DNA of 64,000 nt from CAYVQZ01 sp964453435 (lineage in GTDB: Bacteria; Abyssobacteria; SURF-5). Shown here one piece after another: positions 40,629-49,798 of the stretch. How positions within the stretch are numbered: position 1 is the stretch's first letter; every line of letters begins with the position of its first letter. The notes beneath the pieces are model-generated. The model was not told where the DNA came from. It was given only the letters and a program-made list of their open reading frames with translations, and ran no database searches. Where the stretch lies: assembly GCA_964453435.1 (NCBI GenBank), contig CAYVQZ010000001.1, positions 62,001 through 126,000 of the forward strand, given 5' to 3'. A program made the translations under genes and the position numbers.

Positions 40629-41276
40629 CTAACCTTCCCCGCTTCCAGCAACCTTTCTCCGCCGCCTGTACATTTCCTTCCCGCGCGTCAATTGCGCAAA
40701 GAGTCCGGCCCCGAAGAGCAGCACCCAGATAAGCAGCCCGGCGTAAAATCGCAAATCGCCGGGACGGGCCAACTGACCGTCGAGCAAGCGATAATATAAT
40801 TCGCGATACGCCCACATTCCACCGCCCTGTATCATCGCTGCCACGGCGAGCACCGACGCCAATGCGCCTTGCGCCGCAGTTGCAAGGATAATGATAATTC
40901 GCTGGAGCCACAGAGCCAGGAATCCTCCAACGAATCCGGCGATGATCGGAAATAGAATCGAGACCCCGCCCGTGGTGTAGAGACCCACCAGAAATGCGAC
41001 AAGCAGAGCAAAGCCAAATGCGCCGACGACAAAGATGAACGCATAATAGGCCGTAATGCTTGCCCACGCTCCCAGAAGACCCAAAATCAACACCAGCACG
41101 AGCGAAATGATGCCGCTCCCGAGCCAGTCTCCGATGAAGTATCCGAGCGAGGCCCCCAATGCGAATCCAAGTATTCCCACCAGTACGAGGAAGAGTCGAT
41201 AGCCGAAAAAACAGGTGAGAAGACCGAAAAGAAGTGTGACAATCAACCACAGGAACCCGTATGTTTGGACATCCAT
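40629..41276 (-). CDS. DUF4203/TMEM198-like multi-span membrane protein
   Basis: About 215 residues with seven or more hydrophobic helices rich in Gly (LVGILGFALGASLGYFIG; GFVGGFLALWL), typical of DUF4203. A short basic C-terminus (RRRRKVAGSGEG) ends the protein. Start set at ATG 41276; ATG 41333 is also possible. Function unknown. Confidence 0.7.
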   Translation of the reverse strand: MDVQTYGFLWLIVTLLFGLLTCFFGYRLFLVLVGILGFALGASLGYFIGDWLGSGIISLVLVLILGLLGAWASITAYYAFIFVVGAFGFALLVAFLVGLYTTGGVSILFPIIAGFVGGFLALWLQRIIIILATAAQGALASVLAVAAMIQGGGMWAYRELYYRLLDGQLARPGDLRFYAGLLIWVLLFGAGLFAQLTRGKEMYRRRRKVAGSGEG

Positions 41277-41342
41277 GGCAAACTGTGTCCTCCACTTGGA
41301 AAAGCGCCGTTCAGCGGTTTCATAAATCCTCATGCGATCCAC

Positions 41343-41868
41343 AGGCTCGCGAGAGCGCCGGAGGATTTACTTGCTTATACCACACTTTGCTGTAGCGACG
41401 CAAGAAGCGCCTGGCTTTGGAACGGGGGGTTCCGCGATCGGGTTTACCCCCCTTTCATGGCCAAATACGCAAGGATCGCAGAACGCCGCTGTATGACTCT
41501 CTGCGAAAACAATGAATTTTTATGCCGTATTGCTCGTCATTTGAAAGGCAATAATATGACTCTCTGCGCAAGGGGACCGGTCCAGACTACCGGACACGAA
41601 GTGTCGCGGAATCAAAACTGTCCCCTGAACACGGATTGTCGAACCGTGAGACAGATACGCCGTCCTCGAGACGTGCGGCGAACGCGGGGCAAGAGAAGCC
41701 CGGTGAGCTCACAACATTTAGGATCGAACACATTGAATACGATTGAGGAATGACGCGAGTTTGCCCGGTTGACCGGTGGTTTCCGCGGTGTTTCCGCGGT
41801 TGAAAAAGGGCTCGGCGTGTGCTATAATCCGCATCGTATGCCGGAGCCGCAAGGGAATATGGTGCGCG
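41343..41868. other. Repeat-bearing intergenic region
   Basis: No convincing gene. It contains a 14-bp direct repeat TATGACTCTCTGCG (41492-41505 and 41555-41568), a GGGGACC...CTGTCCCC type repeat at 41575-41632, and a short tandem GTTTCCGCGGT near 41779. Confidence 0.5.
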
Positions 41869-42633
41869 ATGACAGTCGCCCATGATTACAAGCAAGCGAG
41901 AGAACTGGCGAAAAGCATAGCGGAATCCTTCGCGGTCCCGAGTTTTTATGTTGACTTAAGCCGCGAACGAGAGATTTCCCGGAGAATACTTCACTCCGAC
42001 CCCATTCTGAACAAGTCCCGTCAGATCGTCCGGGAAAAGGACGAACACTTCGGCCACGGTCTCAGCCATTCCGAAAAAGTCGCAACCGATGCGGGCGCAA
42101 TTGTTCAAAATGAATGGAAGCAAATGAATGTCGGAGCGGAACACGCCGAACGAACCGTCTTGCTCGTCCAGATTGCATCCCTGTTTCATGACATAAAAAG
42201 GCGTGTTCCCGAGCATGCCCGGCAGAGCGCCCATGTGGCAGCCGAAATACTCGCCGGGTTTCCGCTCGAGGATTTTGAACGGGAGTGGATTGTTCGGGCG
42301 ATCGAAAATCACGAGGCGTTTGTCGAGCCCACCCCGTTGCACGATGCCCATGGCCAACTTCTCAGCGACGCGCTCTATGATGCCGATAAATTTCGATGGG
42401 GACCGGAAAACTTCACCGATACCCTTTGGGAAATGGTTTCCCGCGAAGAGATACCCATCCGTCTGCTCATCGCCCATTTCCCGCGCGGAATGCAGGGCGT
42501 TAGGAGGATTTCAAACACGTTCCGCTCCGAGACGGGCATCCGGTACGGGCCCGAATTTATTGACCTCGGCCTGGCCATCGGAAATCGATTGTACCAGGAA
42601 CTGATGAAACGGTTCCCCGCTGAAGAGAGTTGA
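41869..42633 (+). CDS. HD-domain phosphohydrolase
   Basis: A 254-residue protein with H...HD...H/D metal ligands of HD hydrolases: GHGLSHSEKV, SLFHDIKRR, HARQSAHVAAEIL and DADKFRW. The ATG at 41869 was chosen as the first start consistent with the domain; the upstream extension is not convincing. Likely acts on nucleotides or phosphodiesters; substrate unknown. A terminator-like hairpin follows. Confidence 0.8.
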   Translation: MTVAHDYKQARELAKSIAESFAVPSFYVDLSREREISRRILHSDPILNKSRQIVREKDEHFGHGLSHSEKVATDAGAIVQNEWKQMNVGAEHAERTVLLVQIASLFHDIKRRVPEHARQSAHVAAEILAGFPLEDFEREWIVRAIENHEAFVEPTPLHDAHGQLLSDALYDADKFRWGPENFTDTLWEMVSREEIPIRLLIAHFPRGMQGVRRISNTFRSETGIRYGPEFIDLGLAIGNRLYQELMKRFPAEES

Positions 42634-42656
42634 GGGCGAATCGGTTAATCTGAAAC

Positions 42657-42680
42657 GAGCGCGGGTGGCGCTCTGTTTTG
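42657..42680 (+). terminator. Rho-independent terminator-like hairpin
   Basis: GAGCGC-GGGTG-GCGCTC followed by TGTTTT, 24 bp after the HD gene and just before the response regulator. Confidence 0.55.
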
Positions 42681-42692
42681 AGGTGACTCGAC

Positions 42693-43214
42693 ATGGGGGG
42701 CAAAAAAAACCAGAAGTCCAATATCCTCATTGTGGACGACGACGAAGATGTGTTGGAAATCACGGAGACATTCCTCAAATCAAGGGGATATGGCGTGATG
42801 CGGGCGCGGTCCGGCAAGGAGGCGCTGAAGCTGGTGAAATCCTCGAAGCCTAACCTGATTCTGCTCGATGTCATGATGCCGAAAATGGACGGCTTCTGGC
42901 TCTGCCGTGTCTTGAAATCCGACCCGAAGTTCAATCCTATCCCCATCATTTTTCTGACTGCGAAAGATGACGCGCAGAGCCGCATCGAAGGACAGCGGTG
43001 CGGATGCGACGATTATCTTGCAAAACCGTTCGATCTCACTGCGCTCGAGGTTCGCATCAAGGCGCAACTGAAGCGATTGTCGAAAGATGAGATCGTGGAG
43101 CGGATTGAAGAACTGCTTTCTATCCCGGAACCGAAAGGGTTTCTGGCAAAACTTGACCTCGACGAACTCAACGTGCTGGCAAAACAGATAGAGGCGAAAC
43201 TGAAAAACAGATGA
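42693..43214 (+). CDS. Single-domain response regulator with C-terminal extension
   Basis: A 173-residue receiver protein: acidic pocket VDDDED, phospho-acceptor Asp in LILLDVMMPKMDG, and Lys in YLAKPFD. The 45-residue tail (RIEELLSIPEPKGFLAKL) is helical and has no recognisable DNA-binding motif. GAGGTG precedes the ATG. It overlaps the DUF3108 gene by 4 bp. No cognate kinase adjacent. Confidence 0.9.
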   Translation: MGGKKNQKSNILIVDDDEDVLEITETFLKSRGYGVMRARSGKEALKLVKSSKPNLILLDVMMPKMDGFWLCRVLKSDPKFNPIPIIFLTAKDDAQSRIEGQRCGCDDYLAKPFDLTALEVRIKAQLKRLSKDEIVERIEELLSIPEPKGFLAKLDLDELNVLAKQIEAKLKNR

Positions 43215-44095
43215 GAAAGTTGCGCTCGAAACACATGCGGATTGTTCGACTGATGACAGCGATGAATGTGGCTGCATCGCTCGTGGCCGGGCTGCCGGAG
43301 GCGTGGGCAAAACCAGCCGAAACCACGTTCACTCCGCCGGCCGGTACGCGCGCACCCGCGGATTTCCCGAGCATCTTTCCGGATGGCAAATACCGATTCG
43401 AGTTCCGCTGGAACGGCATCCCATCGGCGGAAAGCGAACTCATCGTTTCCCGGTTTCAGCAGGACGGACAGCCTAATTATCGGTTCGAGGGGACCGCGCG
43501 CACCTCGAAGGCGGCCGATATATTCTGGAAGTTCAGGGCTCACGCGGTGGCTATTGTGGACGCCGTCAGCGGGCGAGCATCGAAAATACGCGTAGCCGAA
43601 AGACAGAATTCCAAATTGAAAGAGTACGAAACCGTATTCGACTACGGTTCGTCCGAAGCTCACTACACGAGATGGAAAAAGGGGAGAGTGAGGGAAAAGA
43701 AAATCAAATTGGAAGGTGACGCAATCGACCCAATCTTCCTGGGAGTGACGCTTTCCCAACAACCTCTGGAAGTGGGGGACCGCCCATCTTTCACTGTTCT
43801 GGTCGGAGACAACCCCTATGCGCTTGAACTTCGGGTTGTGGCCTGCGACCGCATTTCATGGGGCGGCCACGAGGTCGATGCCTTCCGAATCGAGCCGATT
43901 TTTCACAAGCTCGAAGACGGTGACAAAAGCAGCTCCTCCAAGGTGAAGGAAATGACGGTCTGGTTGAGCAAATCTGCGCCCCGGCTTCCCATCCGAATGA
44001 AAAGCAAAACGCTCATTGGGTACGTTACCGGTGAAATGGTGGAATTGACTCCCGCCGACCCGGACCCTGCTCGAACCCTTTCGGTCGAATCTTGA
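43211..44095 (+). CDS. DUF3108-family exported protein
   Basis: A 294-residue protein with a signal-like N-terminus (MTAMNVAASLVAGLPEAWA). The body shows the DUF3108 pattern: FRWNGIPSAESELIV, GTARTSKAADIFWKF, and DDG-like VFDYGSSEAHYTRWKKG. Family members are periplasmic beta-rich proteins, possibly in envelope or polymer handling. Coupled to the response regulator by an ATGA overlap. Confidence 0.8.
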   Translation: MRKLRSKHMRIVRLMTAMNVAASLVAGLPEAWAKPAETTFTPPAGTRAPADFPSIFPDGKYRFEFRWNGIPSAESELIVSRFQQDGQPNYRFEGTARTSKAADIFWKFRAHAVAIVDAVSGRASKIRVAERQNSKLKEYETVFDYGSSEAHYTRWKKGRVREKKIKLEGDAIDPIFLGVTLSQQPLEVGDRPSFTVLVGDNPYALELRVVACDRISWGGHEVDAFRIEPIFHKLEDGDKSSSSKVKEMTVWLSKSAPRLPIRMKSKTLIGYVTGEMVELTPADPDPARTLSVES

Positions 44096-44189
44096 AGGGA
44101 GCAGCGGCTTCGGTCAAGGCAAGAGCCATTCGTCTTCGAAGTCGGTTCTGTGCGATGGAATAAGGAAAGGTTTTCAATCCCTTTTACGA

Positions 44190-44873
44190 ATGAAAGAGCA
44201 ATGGCGTGTCCCCGTCGTCTGCATTATCGCAGGCGTCCTCCTTACTGTTCACCGCTTTCAAGCGAACCCTTCTTTCTATGATAGTCACTTCGCGCGCCGC
44301 TTCGCGCTTGTTCCGATAAACGAACTCTATCGGTATCTCTACTCGTTTGGCGCAACCTTCGTTCTCTTGGGACTGCTGCCTGCGATTCTCGCATGTATCC
44401 TCTGGAACGAACGCCCCTCGGAGTGGGGCTTGACTCTGGGTAAAAACAAACTCGCCGGCCTTTCGGTTGCTCTGGGCCTGTTTGTGGCGACGATTCCCAT
44501 CCTCTCGTATGCCGCCGGAATACCCGAACTCGCCGCGGGCCACCCCATGAGCAGGCTCGCTCATACCCACCGCAACGCTTTTCTCGCGTATCAGGCTTTC
44601 TCCCTCTTGTCTATCGCGGGCTTTGAACTTCTTTTCCGTGGGTTCCTGCTGTTCGGACTCAAAAAACAAGTGGGCGAAGCGGCCGTATATATTCAGATGC
44701 TTCCCTATGCATTATTGCATTTTGGAAGACCGCAAGCAGAAGCTTTCGCCTCAATCCCCGCGGCAATAGCATTGGGATATCTCGCCAGTCGAACGGGTTC
44801 CGTATGGTACGGAACCCTCCTCCATTGGCTTTGCGCGCTTACTCTCGGCCTTTTCGTCTGCCGGTTCTTTTAG
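44190..44873 (+). CDS. CPBP/CAAX-type intramembrane protease homologue
   Basis: A 227-residue protein with about six membrane helices. The CPBP motif 1 appears as GFELLFRGFLL, where the usual EExxxR is reduced to one Glu, followed by a motif resembling FxxxH (YALLHFGRP) and a third helix GYLASRTGSVWYGTLLHW. It may be an active or degenerate Abi/CAAX protease. No bacteriocin genes nearby. Confidence 0.78.
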   Translation: MKEQWRVPVVCIIAGVLLTVHRFQANPSFYDSHFARRFALVPINELYRYLYSFGATFVLLGLLPAILACILWNERPSEWGLTLGKNKLAGLSVALGLFVATIPILSYAAGIPELAAGHPMSRLAHTHRNAFLAYQAFSLLSIAGFELLFRGFLLFGLKKQVGEAAVYIQMLPYALLHFGRPQAEAFASIPAAIALGYLASRTGSVWYGTLLHWLCALTLGLFVCRFF

Positions 44874-45100
44874 CCCTCCTGGCCGCAAGATTCAGCGTGC
44901 CGCCTCTTTCGTAATCTCAAGAATGGCAACGTGATGCGCAACGAAGGCGACTGCGAGTCTGTTCTATTGCTGTTGATATGGGGTCTTTGGGGGACAGATT
45001 CACTGACTGGCTCGAAAATATAGTGTTTGAACCATCTGTTAGTCAAGCGATTACGGTATGTCGCCGAGAAGTGAGCGTAAGGGAGCGGATGGAAGGAAAG
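44874..45100. repeat. Intergenic region with GGGGACAGATTCACTG repeat
   Basis: Contains GGGGGACAGATTCACTG near 44989 and a stretch (GTGATGCGCAACGAAGGCGACTG, seen in part) resembling one at 40412-40430. Belongs to the dispersed repeat family; no gene seen. Confidence 0.4.
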
Positions 45101-45700
45101 TTATACGGCGCCGCTGGCCTTCTGGAGCGCTCTCTTGACCTGAACCTTCAGTGGGCCGAACCAGCCGTCGTTCCCGGCGCTTATCCAATCGCTGCGGTCA
45201 ATCTCTTCCGGAATCTCGAAGGAGATTCCTTTTTGCTGATAAAGGGTCTGGTAGCCCTTCGGAGATAAATGGAGCCTGTCCGTTCTGGCGCCGGGCACGC
45301 GGAAAAGCACCTGTTTCATCTCGGAGAGACGGAAGCTCGTGATTTCTTGCACTCCCTTTTCAGAAAGCAGCAGAATAAGCCGGTCGATCCGTTTCTCAAC
45401 CACCTCATCGGGGGTTCCATGCGAATTTTCCGCGATCCCCCACAAAAGGTGCGCTTTCTTCACTCCGTCCCAATCGAAGCCCTCTATCAAGCCAACGATT
45501 CTGTCGTAACCGGCGTCTCCCTCCCCGCACAAGTCATGGCCCAGGAAGGGTTTGGCGTAAACCGCCCACGAATCGCCCACAAGAACGGGTCGCCGCTCGA
45601 CACTCCCGGTCCCTTTTATCGAACTCAAGACAAGGAAAAGGCTTGCAACCAACAAGATTGCAGCGATTGTTGCGACGGACCTCCGCTTTCCTCTTTTCAA
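45101..45700 (-). CDS. SGNH/GDSL-like exported protein
   Basis: A 199-residue protein with an N-terminal signal or anchor (TIAAILLVASLFLVLSS). GDSW (block I-like) and DRLHLSPKGY (block V-like) suggest an SGNH hydrolase, with GIAENSHG possibly replacing the GxND block. It is short for the family. A surface esterase or acyl-transfer role is possible. Confidence 0.6.
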   Translation of the reverse strand: MKRGKRRSVATIAAILLVASLFLVLSSIKGTGSVERRPVLVGDSWAVYAKPFLGHDLCGEGDAGYDRIVGLIEGFDWDGVKKAHLLWGIAENSHGTPDEVVEKRIDRLILLLSEKGVQEITSFRLSEMKQVLFRVPGARTDRLHLSPKGYQTLYQQKGISFEIPEEIDRSDWISAGNDGWFGPLKVQVKRALQKASGAV

Positions 45701-45842
45701 AAAGACACTCCTAACACTGCAACGGGCTGAGAACAGGGGATCTCTATCCTTCTTGGGGTGGATTTTGCAGGGAGACTTCTGCTTGGGCCAAAAAAGCTAT
45801 AAAGCAAAATTTCAGCCAGATTTCAGACTGCGCATCAAACTT

Positions 45843-46065
45843 CGTAACATACTGCTTTTAGGAGGCTTACAGTTCTAAAAAAAGAAACGGGCCTTTCTTA
45901 AAGCGTAACATAATATTACGGCTTGTATCAGCGCGTTACTGTGTCGGCGATGCTCTTTGGCAGAATAGTAATAAAATGTTACGTCAGCCGATTCCTCCGG
46001 ATTGTTCCAAAATCAAACAGTGATTTTGAAATCCGCTTGATTACCCCTTCGTATTTCGTTATAAT
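45843..46065 (+). promoter_or_regulatory. Promoter with repeated CGTAACAT boxes upstream of NtrC-type regulator
   Basis: TTGATT (46037-46042) and TATAAT (46060-46065) with a 17-bp spacer lie 61 bp before the regulator ATG. Upstream are CGTAACAT at 45843 and 45904 and its reverse complement ATGTTACG at 45976, a likely operator set. The 426-bp gap shows no convincing gene. Confidence 0.6.
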
Positions 46066-46126
46066 TGACCAAGATGAGGGAAAAGACAGAGGGATGAGCA
46101 TTAATAAAAGGAGGCTATCGTAAGCG

Positions 46127-47536
46127 ATGGCATTGATACTCCTGGCCGAGAAAGACCCGAAGCTGGGACTGGGTCTTCAGCGGGAATTGCAGCGCAACGG
46201 GCATGAGGCAAACACTGCTCTGAGCCAGGAAGAAGCGCTGAAGATGGTCCTGGCGCGTAACTATGAGATTGTCATCCTCGATATGGAAATTGTTCGCGAG
46301 GGAGACCTTGACCTTATAAATTATGTGAAGCAATCGCAGCCCACTTGCGAAATCCTGATTCTGACACCGATCGAAGAGATAGAGGCAGCGGTAAAAGCTC
46401 TCAGGCGGGGCGCGTACATGTATTTCGTCAAGCCCGTCGATATCGAGGATTTGTTGTATGGAGTCGACAGCGCCCTGAGGAATCTCGAACGCTCGATGGC
46501 GTTCCGCGAATACGAGCGCTCGGCGTTTATCGACATGATGGGTGACAGCCCGACGATTCGCAGAATGATCAAGTTGGCGACAAAGGTCGCCCCGACCGAC
46601 AGCACCGTGCTTCTGTTGGGTGAAAGCGGCACGGGAAAGGAAATCATTGCCGAATACATTCACCGGATGAGCAACCGGTACGATAAACCATTTCTTGCAA
46701 TCAACTGCAGCGCTCTTCCCGAAACACTTTTGGAGAGTGAACTGTTCGGATACGTGAAGGGCGCTTTCACCGGAGCGACCACTGACCGCGTGGGGCTCTT
46801 TGAGGCGGGAAACAACGGAACAATTTTTCTGGATGAAGTCGGCGACATGCCGCTTTTGACCCAGATCAAACTCCTGCGGGTCCTCCAGAATCGCGAAATC
46901 CGCCGCCTCGGAGAAAACAAGATAATCAAAGTCAACGTTCGAATCATTGCGGCCACCAACCAGGACCTCACCGCGGCGATTCAGGAGAAACGATTCCGGG
47001 AAGACCTCTATTTTCGCCTGAATGTCATCCAGATAAAGATTCCGCCGCTCCGAGAGCGGATGGACTCACTCCCCTCACTCATCCGCTATTTCATCTCGAA
47101 GTTCAATCGACAATTCAATCGCAATATCCGCGACATCGAGCGTCAGGCCCAGTTTATTCTCGCAAACTACAGCTACCCGGGCAATGTGCGCGAGCTCGAA
47201 AATATCATCGAACATGCGGTGATCATGGCAGACGACGACGTCATACGGGCATCGAACCTGCCCGATTACCTGCAGATTGTAAAGAAACCGATGCTCGCCC
47301 TTCCCGAAGGAATCGAAGAGGCGATTGCGGGAACGACGCATGAAGAAGAGTCCGAACCCGAATTCATGACGCTTGCCGAGATGGAAAAACGCCTTATCAC
47401 CCAGACACTGATCAAGTGCAAGGGGAACCAGACGCTGGCTTCGGAAAAGCTGGGAATCTCGCGGTCGACCCTCTGGCGGAAAATGAAAGAGTATGATATC
47501 CGAACATCGTTCACACCGGAGGAAGCACCGGCCTGA
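46127..47536 (+). CDS. NtrC-family sigma-54 response regulator
   Basis: A 469-residue regulator: receiver domain with Asp in VILDME and Lys in FVKPVD, AAA+ domain with GESGTGKE, canonical GAFTGA loop, IFLDEVGD, and a Fis-type HTH (ASEKLGISRSTLWRKM). AGGAGG lies 12 bp before the ATG. Unlike the two PAS activators it needs a partner kinase, which is not adjacent. CGTAACAT boxes upstream suggest autoregulation. Confidence 0.92.
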   Translation: MALILLAEKDPKLGLGLQRELQRNGHEANTALSQEEALKMVLARNYEIVILDMEIVREGDLDLINYVKQSQPTCEILILTPIEEIEAAVKALRRGAYMYFVKPVDIEDLLYGVDSALRNLERSMAFREYERSAFIDMMGDSPTIRRMIKLATKVAPTDSTVLLLGESGTGKEIIAEYIHRMSNRYDKPFLAINCSALPETLLESELFGYVKGAFTGATTDRVGLFEAGNNGTIFLDEVGDMPLLTQIKLLRVLQNREIRRLGENKIIKVNVRIIAATNQDLTAAIQEKRFREDLYFRLNVIQIKIPPLRERMDSLPSLIRYFISKFNRQFNRNIRDIERQAQFILANYSYPGNVRELENIIEHAVIMADDDVIRASNLPDYLQIVKKPMLALPEGIEEAIAGTTHEEESEPEFMTLAEMEKRLITQTLIKCKGNQTLASEKLGISRSTLWRKMKEYDIRTSFTPEEAPA

Positions 47537-47714
47537 AGCAGACCCCCGGCGGGCCGGGATTTCCACGACCGGCCCTGTCCCCGCGAAGCGCAAGACGCGC
47601 ATCGTCGATTCGTGAGACACCTTCCTTGCCGCCGCCCGATGTGACTTTCGTCATAGTCGATTCGGTCCCGCCGTGCTAAATTCAAGCAGGCGAAAGAAGA
47701 AAGGAGGTTTCTCA

Positions 47715-48107
47715 ATGACTACGGTGAAAAGAAAAATAATTCGCATCGACGAAGAAAAATGCACCGGATGCGGCGTGTGCGTGGTTCCATGTGCGGAAGG
47801 CGCCATCGAGATCGTCGACGGGAAAGCGCGTCTGAAAAGCGAACAGCTTTGTGACGGAGCCGGCTTTTGCCTGGGAATTTGCCCCGAGGGCGCAATGGTA
47901 ATCGAGGAGCGCGAGGCCGAACCCTTTTCGCACGCGGAGGTTGAAAAAGAAATCGAGAAGAGAAAGGCGGAGACGCCGCCGTTGGAATGTTTCCGCTGTG
48001 ACACGTCGGAGAGCGAGTCCGTTCTGATTCCTTGCCGCATGGACGGCGAGAGCCTGTGGGTATGTGTGAAATGTCTACCCCCTCTGATTCATGGGAAAGG
48101 AAATTGA
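47715..48107 (+). CDS. Two-cluster ferredoxin-like protein
   Basis: A 130-residue protein with CTGCGVCVVPC...CDGAGFCLGICP, of which the second group is stretched, then a C-terminal CFRCDT...CRMDG...CVKC zinc-ribbon-like region. AAGGAGGT precedes the ATG by 7 bp. This domain set occurs in small ferredoxins near hydrogenase or anaerobic redox genes. First gene of a three-gene overlapping set. Confidence 0.85.
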   Translation: MTTVKRKIIRIDEEKCTGCGVCVVPCAEGAIEIVDGKARLKSEQLCDGAGFCLGICPEGAMVIEEREAEPFSHAEVEKEIEKRKAETPPLECFRCDTSESESVLIPCRMDGESLWVCVKCLPPLIHGKGN

Positions 48108-48277
48108 ATGAATCCGCCTCACGGTTGCTCAACTGTCCCATATTTACAGAGACGAAGTCCAGCGCCTCGCGCGATGGAATCGCCCGTCTGTGGGGGGCCT
48201 GCAAATTGACCGACTGCACCCGGAACACGTTCTTACGAAACGACGGATTCAACCGATGGGGGACTCGCGGATGCTGA
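48071..48277 (+). CDS. Small Cys-containing protein overlapping both neighbours
   Basis: A 68-codon frame starting MSTPSDSWERKLNESASRLL. It overlaps the ferredoxin gene by 37 bp and ends with ATGCTGA shared with the HD gene start, which suggests translational coupling. It contains four Cys (LLNCPIFTE, GACKLTDC, final C) and reads like a folded protein. I do not recognise the family. Confidence 0.55.
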   Translation: MSTPSDSWERKLNESASRLLNCPIFTETKSSASRDGIARLWGACKLTDCTRNTFLRNDGFNRWGTRGC

Positions 48278-48774
48278 AAGAAAAAGTCATTGCCGAAATG
48301 AAAAAGGTCTTCGGCGACGACGAGAAAAGGGTGGCGCACGCAATGCGGGTGCTTGGCTTCGCCGAAGAACTGCTCCTGAAGGAACCCGGAAATCACGATG
48401 TCGTCATCTCGGCGGCGCTACTTCATGACATCGGTATCCATGAAGCGGAAAGGAAGTACGGAAGCAACTCTGGCAAATACCAGGAGATTGAAGGCCCGCC
48501 AATCGCGAACAGAATTCTCCGGTCGTTGAAAGTCAAGCCTGAAGTAATAGAGGAGGTCTCCGATATCATATCCCACCATCATTCGCCGCGAAAAGAAGAA
48601 ACCCTCAACTTCAAACTTCTCTATGACGCCGATTTGCTCGTAAACCTCTTGGAAGAGGTCTCACCTCAAAAACGCGTCACTCTCCGGCCCAGGCTGCCGG
48701 AAATGTTTCTCACATCCGCCGGCTCAACGCTCGCGGACGTGACTCTCTTTGCCGCGCCTCCCGAACACACCTGA
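48271..48774 (+). CDS. HD-domain protein (small)
   Basis: A 167-residue HD-superfamily protein: RVAHAMRVLGFAEELL, ALLHDIGIHEAE, and IISHHHSP with DADLLVNL. Length and motifs resemble HDIG proteins fused or linked to ferredoxins in anaerobes. ATG 48271 overlaps the preceding stop; 48256 is an alternative. Substrate unknown. Confidence 0.8.
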   Translation: MLKEKVIAEMKKVFGDDEKRVAHAMRVLGFAEELLLKEPGNHDVVISAALLHDIGIHEAERKYGSNSGKYQEIEGPPIANRILRSLKVKPEVIEEVSDIISHHHSPRKEETLNFKLLYDADLLVNLLEEVSPQKRVTLRPRLPEMFLTSAGSTLADVTLFAAPPEHT

Positions 48775-48918
48775 GAAATCATGCTTCGTAACCGCAGCGC
48801 AAGCGGATTGTATTACTAATTGTGAATTTCCGTCGGGATTTTCACGCCGCGAATGACCTTCGTTGAGCGGATCACGCGCGTCGCGTGAGAGACGCGGGAT
48901 AGAATCGAGACTGTGAGA

Positions 48919-49050
48919 CTGTCCGATAATTCATTAGTGGCCGCTCCGGGGACGGTCCCTATTCTACGATTCCCAAAAAGACGGGGGATTCCGTAAATAG
49001 TGACAGTCCCCTGCGCTCTCGCTTTCGACCAAACACATAATTGTCGGACA
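48919..49050. repeat. Dispersed repeat element with TGTCCGATAATT ends and GGGACGGTCCC core
   Basis: CTGTCCGATAATTC (48919-48932) and ATAATTGTCGGACA (49037-49050) form inverted ends like those at 36518-36595. Inside are GGGGACGGTCCCT and GACAGTCCCC. The gap 48775-49270 further holds TGTCCC-type units to 49175 and a segment near 48822 (GTGAATTTCCGTCGGGATT) resembling one at 40354. No gene seen. Confidence 0.65.
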
Positions 49051-49270
49051 CATTCACTGTCCCCAAAGCGGAACACCGTCAGCATGAATCGTGGACAGTC
49101 TCCTGTCCCTGATTCACCGAACTTTTTTGCAGGCGCGAATTTATTCGCACATCCCGGCTTACACTGTCCCTGAAGCCAAGGTTGGTTGCGGCTCCGCCGC
49201 TTCTGAAAAAAAGTCGGTCGGGATTGGGAGCGCTGTTGCAGTGACAAGAAGGCGAATTGCGTAAAACAGC

Positions 49271-49708
49271 TCAGGCCGATGTCGCATCGTCTTGCCGTTC
49301 AGACGGATTATACATGACGGCATCGGCGATGGTATATTTGTCGAGGACGGATAACAGCGACCGCTGAGCCTCTTTCCAGTAGACATGGAAAGGACACGTG
49401 CTGCTTTTCTCACAGGATTCGGGCGCGATGACACACTTGCTCACTGCAATGGGGCCCTCGATCGCTTCTATTACCTCGCGCACGGAGATCTCGGCGGGAG
49501 ATTTTGCCAACGTGAATCCGCCGCTGCTACCCCTGTAAGAATTCACAAGACCGGCCTTTGCCAGATTCTGAAAAATCTTCGAGAAGAAATATTCGGGCAT
49601 GTTCTCGATCGAGGCGATTTCAGATGCCATCACGAGTTTGTCCGCAGGTTGCTTGGCAAGGTAGAGCAGACCGCGTAAACCGTAATCCGTTCCGCGTGTC
49701 AGTTGCAT
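49271..49708 (-). CDS. Rrf2-family transcriptional regulator with Fe-S-type cysteines
   Basis: A 145-residue winged-helix regulator (MQLTRGTDYGLRGLLYLA; FQNLAKAGLVNSYRGSSGGF). Three cysteines in KCVIAPESCEKSSTC match the IscR/NsrR/RsrR-type cluster ligands, so it probably senses Fe-S status, nitric oxide or redox state. ATG 49708 begins the conserved sequence. Targets unknown; autoregulation is likely. Confidence 0.88.
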   Translation of the reverse strand: MQLTRGTDYGLRGLLYLAKQPADKLVMASEIASIENMPEYFFSKIFQNLAKAGLVNSYRGSSGGFTLAKSPAEISVREVIEAIEGPIAVSKCVIAPESCEKSSTCPFHVYWKEAQRSLLSVLDKYTIADAVMYNPSERQDDATSA

Positions 49709-49768
49709 CCCTTCCCCCAATTTCCATCGCGGCAGGTTTTGCCCTCTCCCCAGTGAGCAATTTACGCA

Positions 49769-49798
49769 ATTCTAAACGAACTGTCGCATAAATGTCAA
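49769..49798 (-). promoter_or_regulatory. Sigma-70 promoter of the Rrf2 gene
   Basis: On the minus strand TTGACA (49793-49798) and TAGAAT (49769-49774) are 18 bp apart. GAATTGCGTAAATTGC, overlapping the -10, is a plausible operator for autorepression. The rest of the 318-bp gap to the next gene shows no gene. Confidence 0.7.

Noticed and set aside
45923..46123. 66-codon frame before the NtrC-type regulator
   Set aside because: It covers the promoter and operator-like boxes and has no ribosome site or protein-like pattern.
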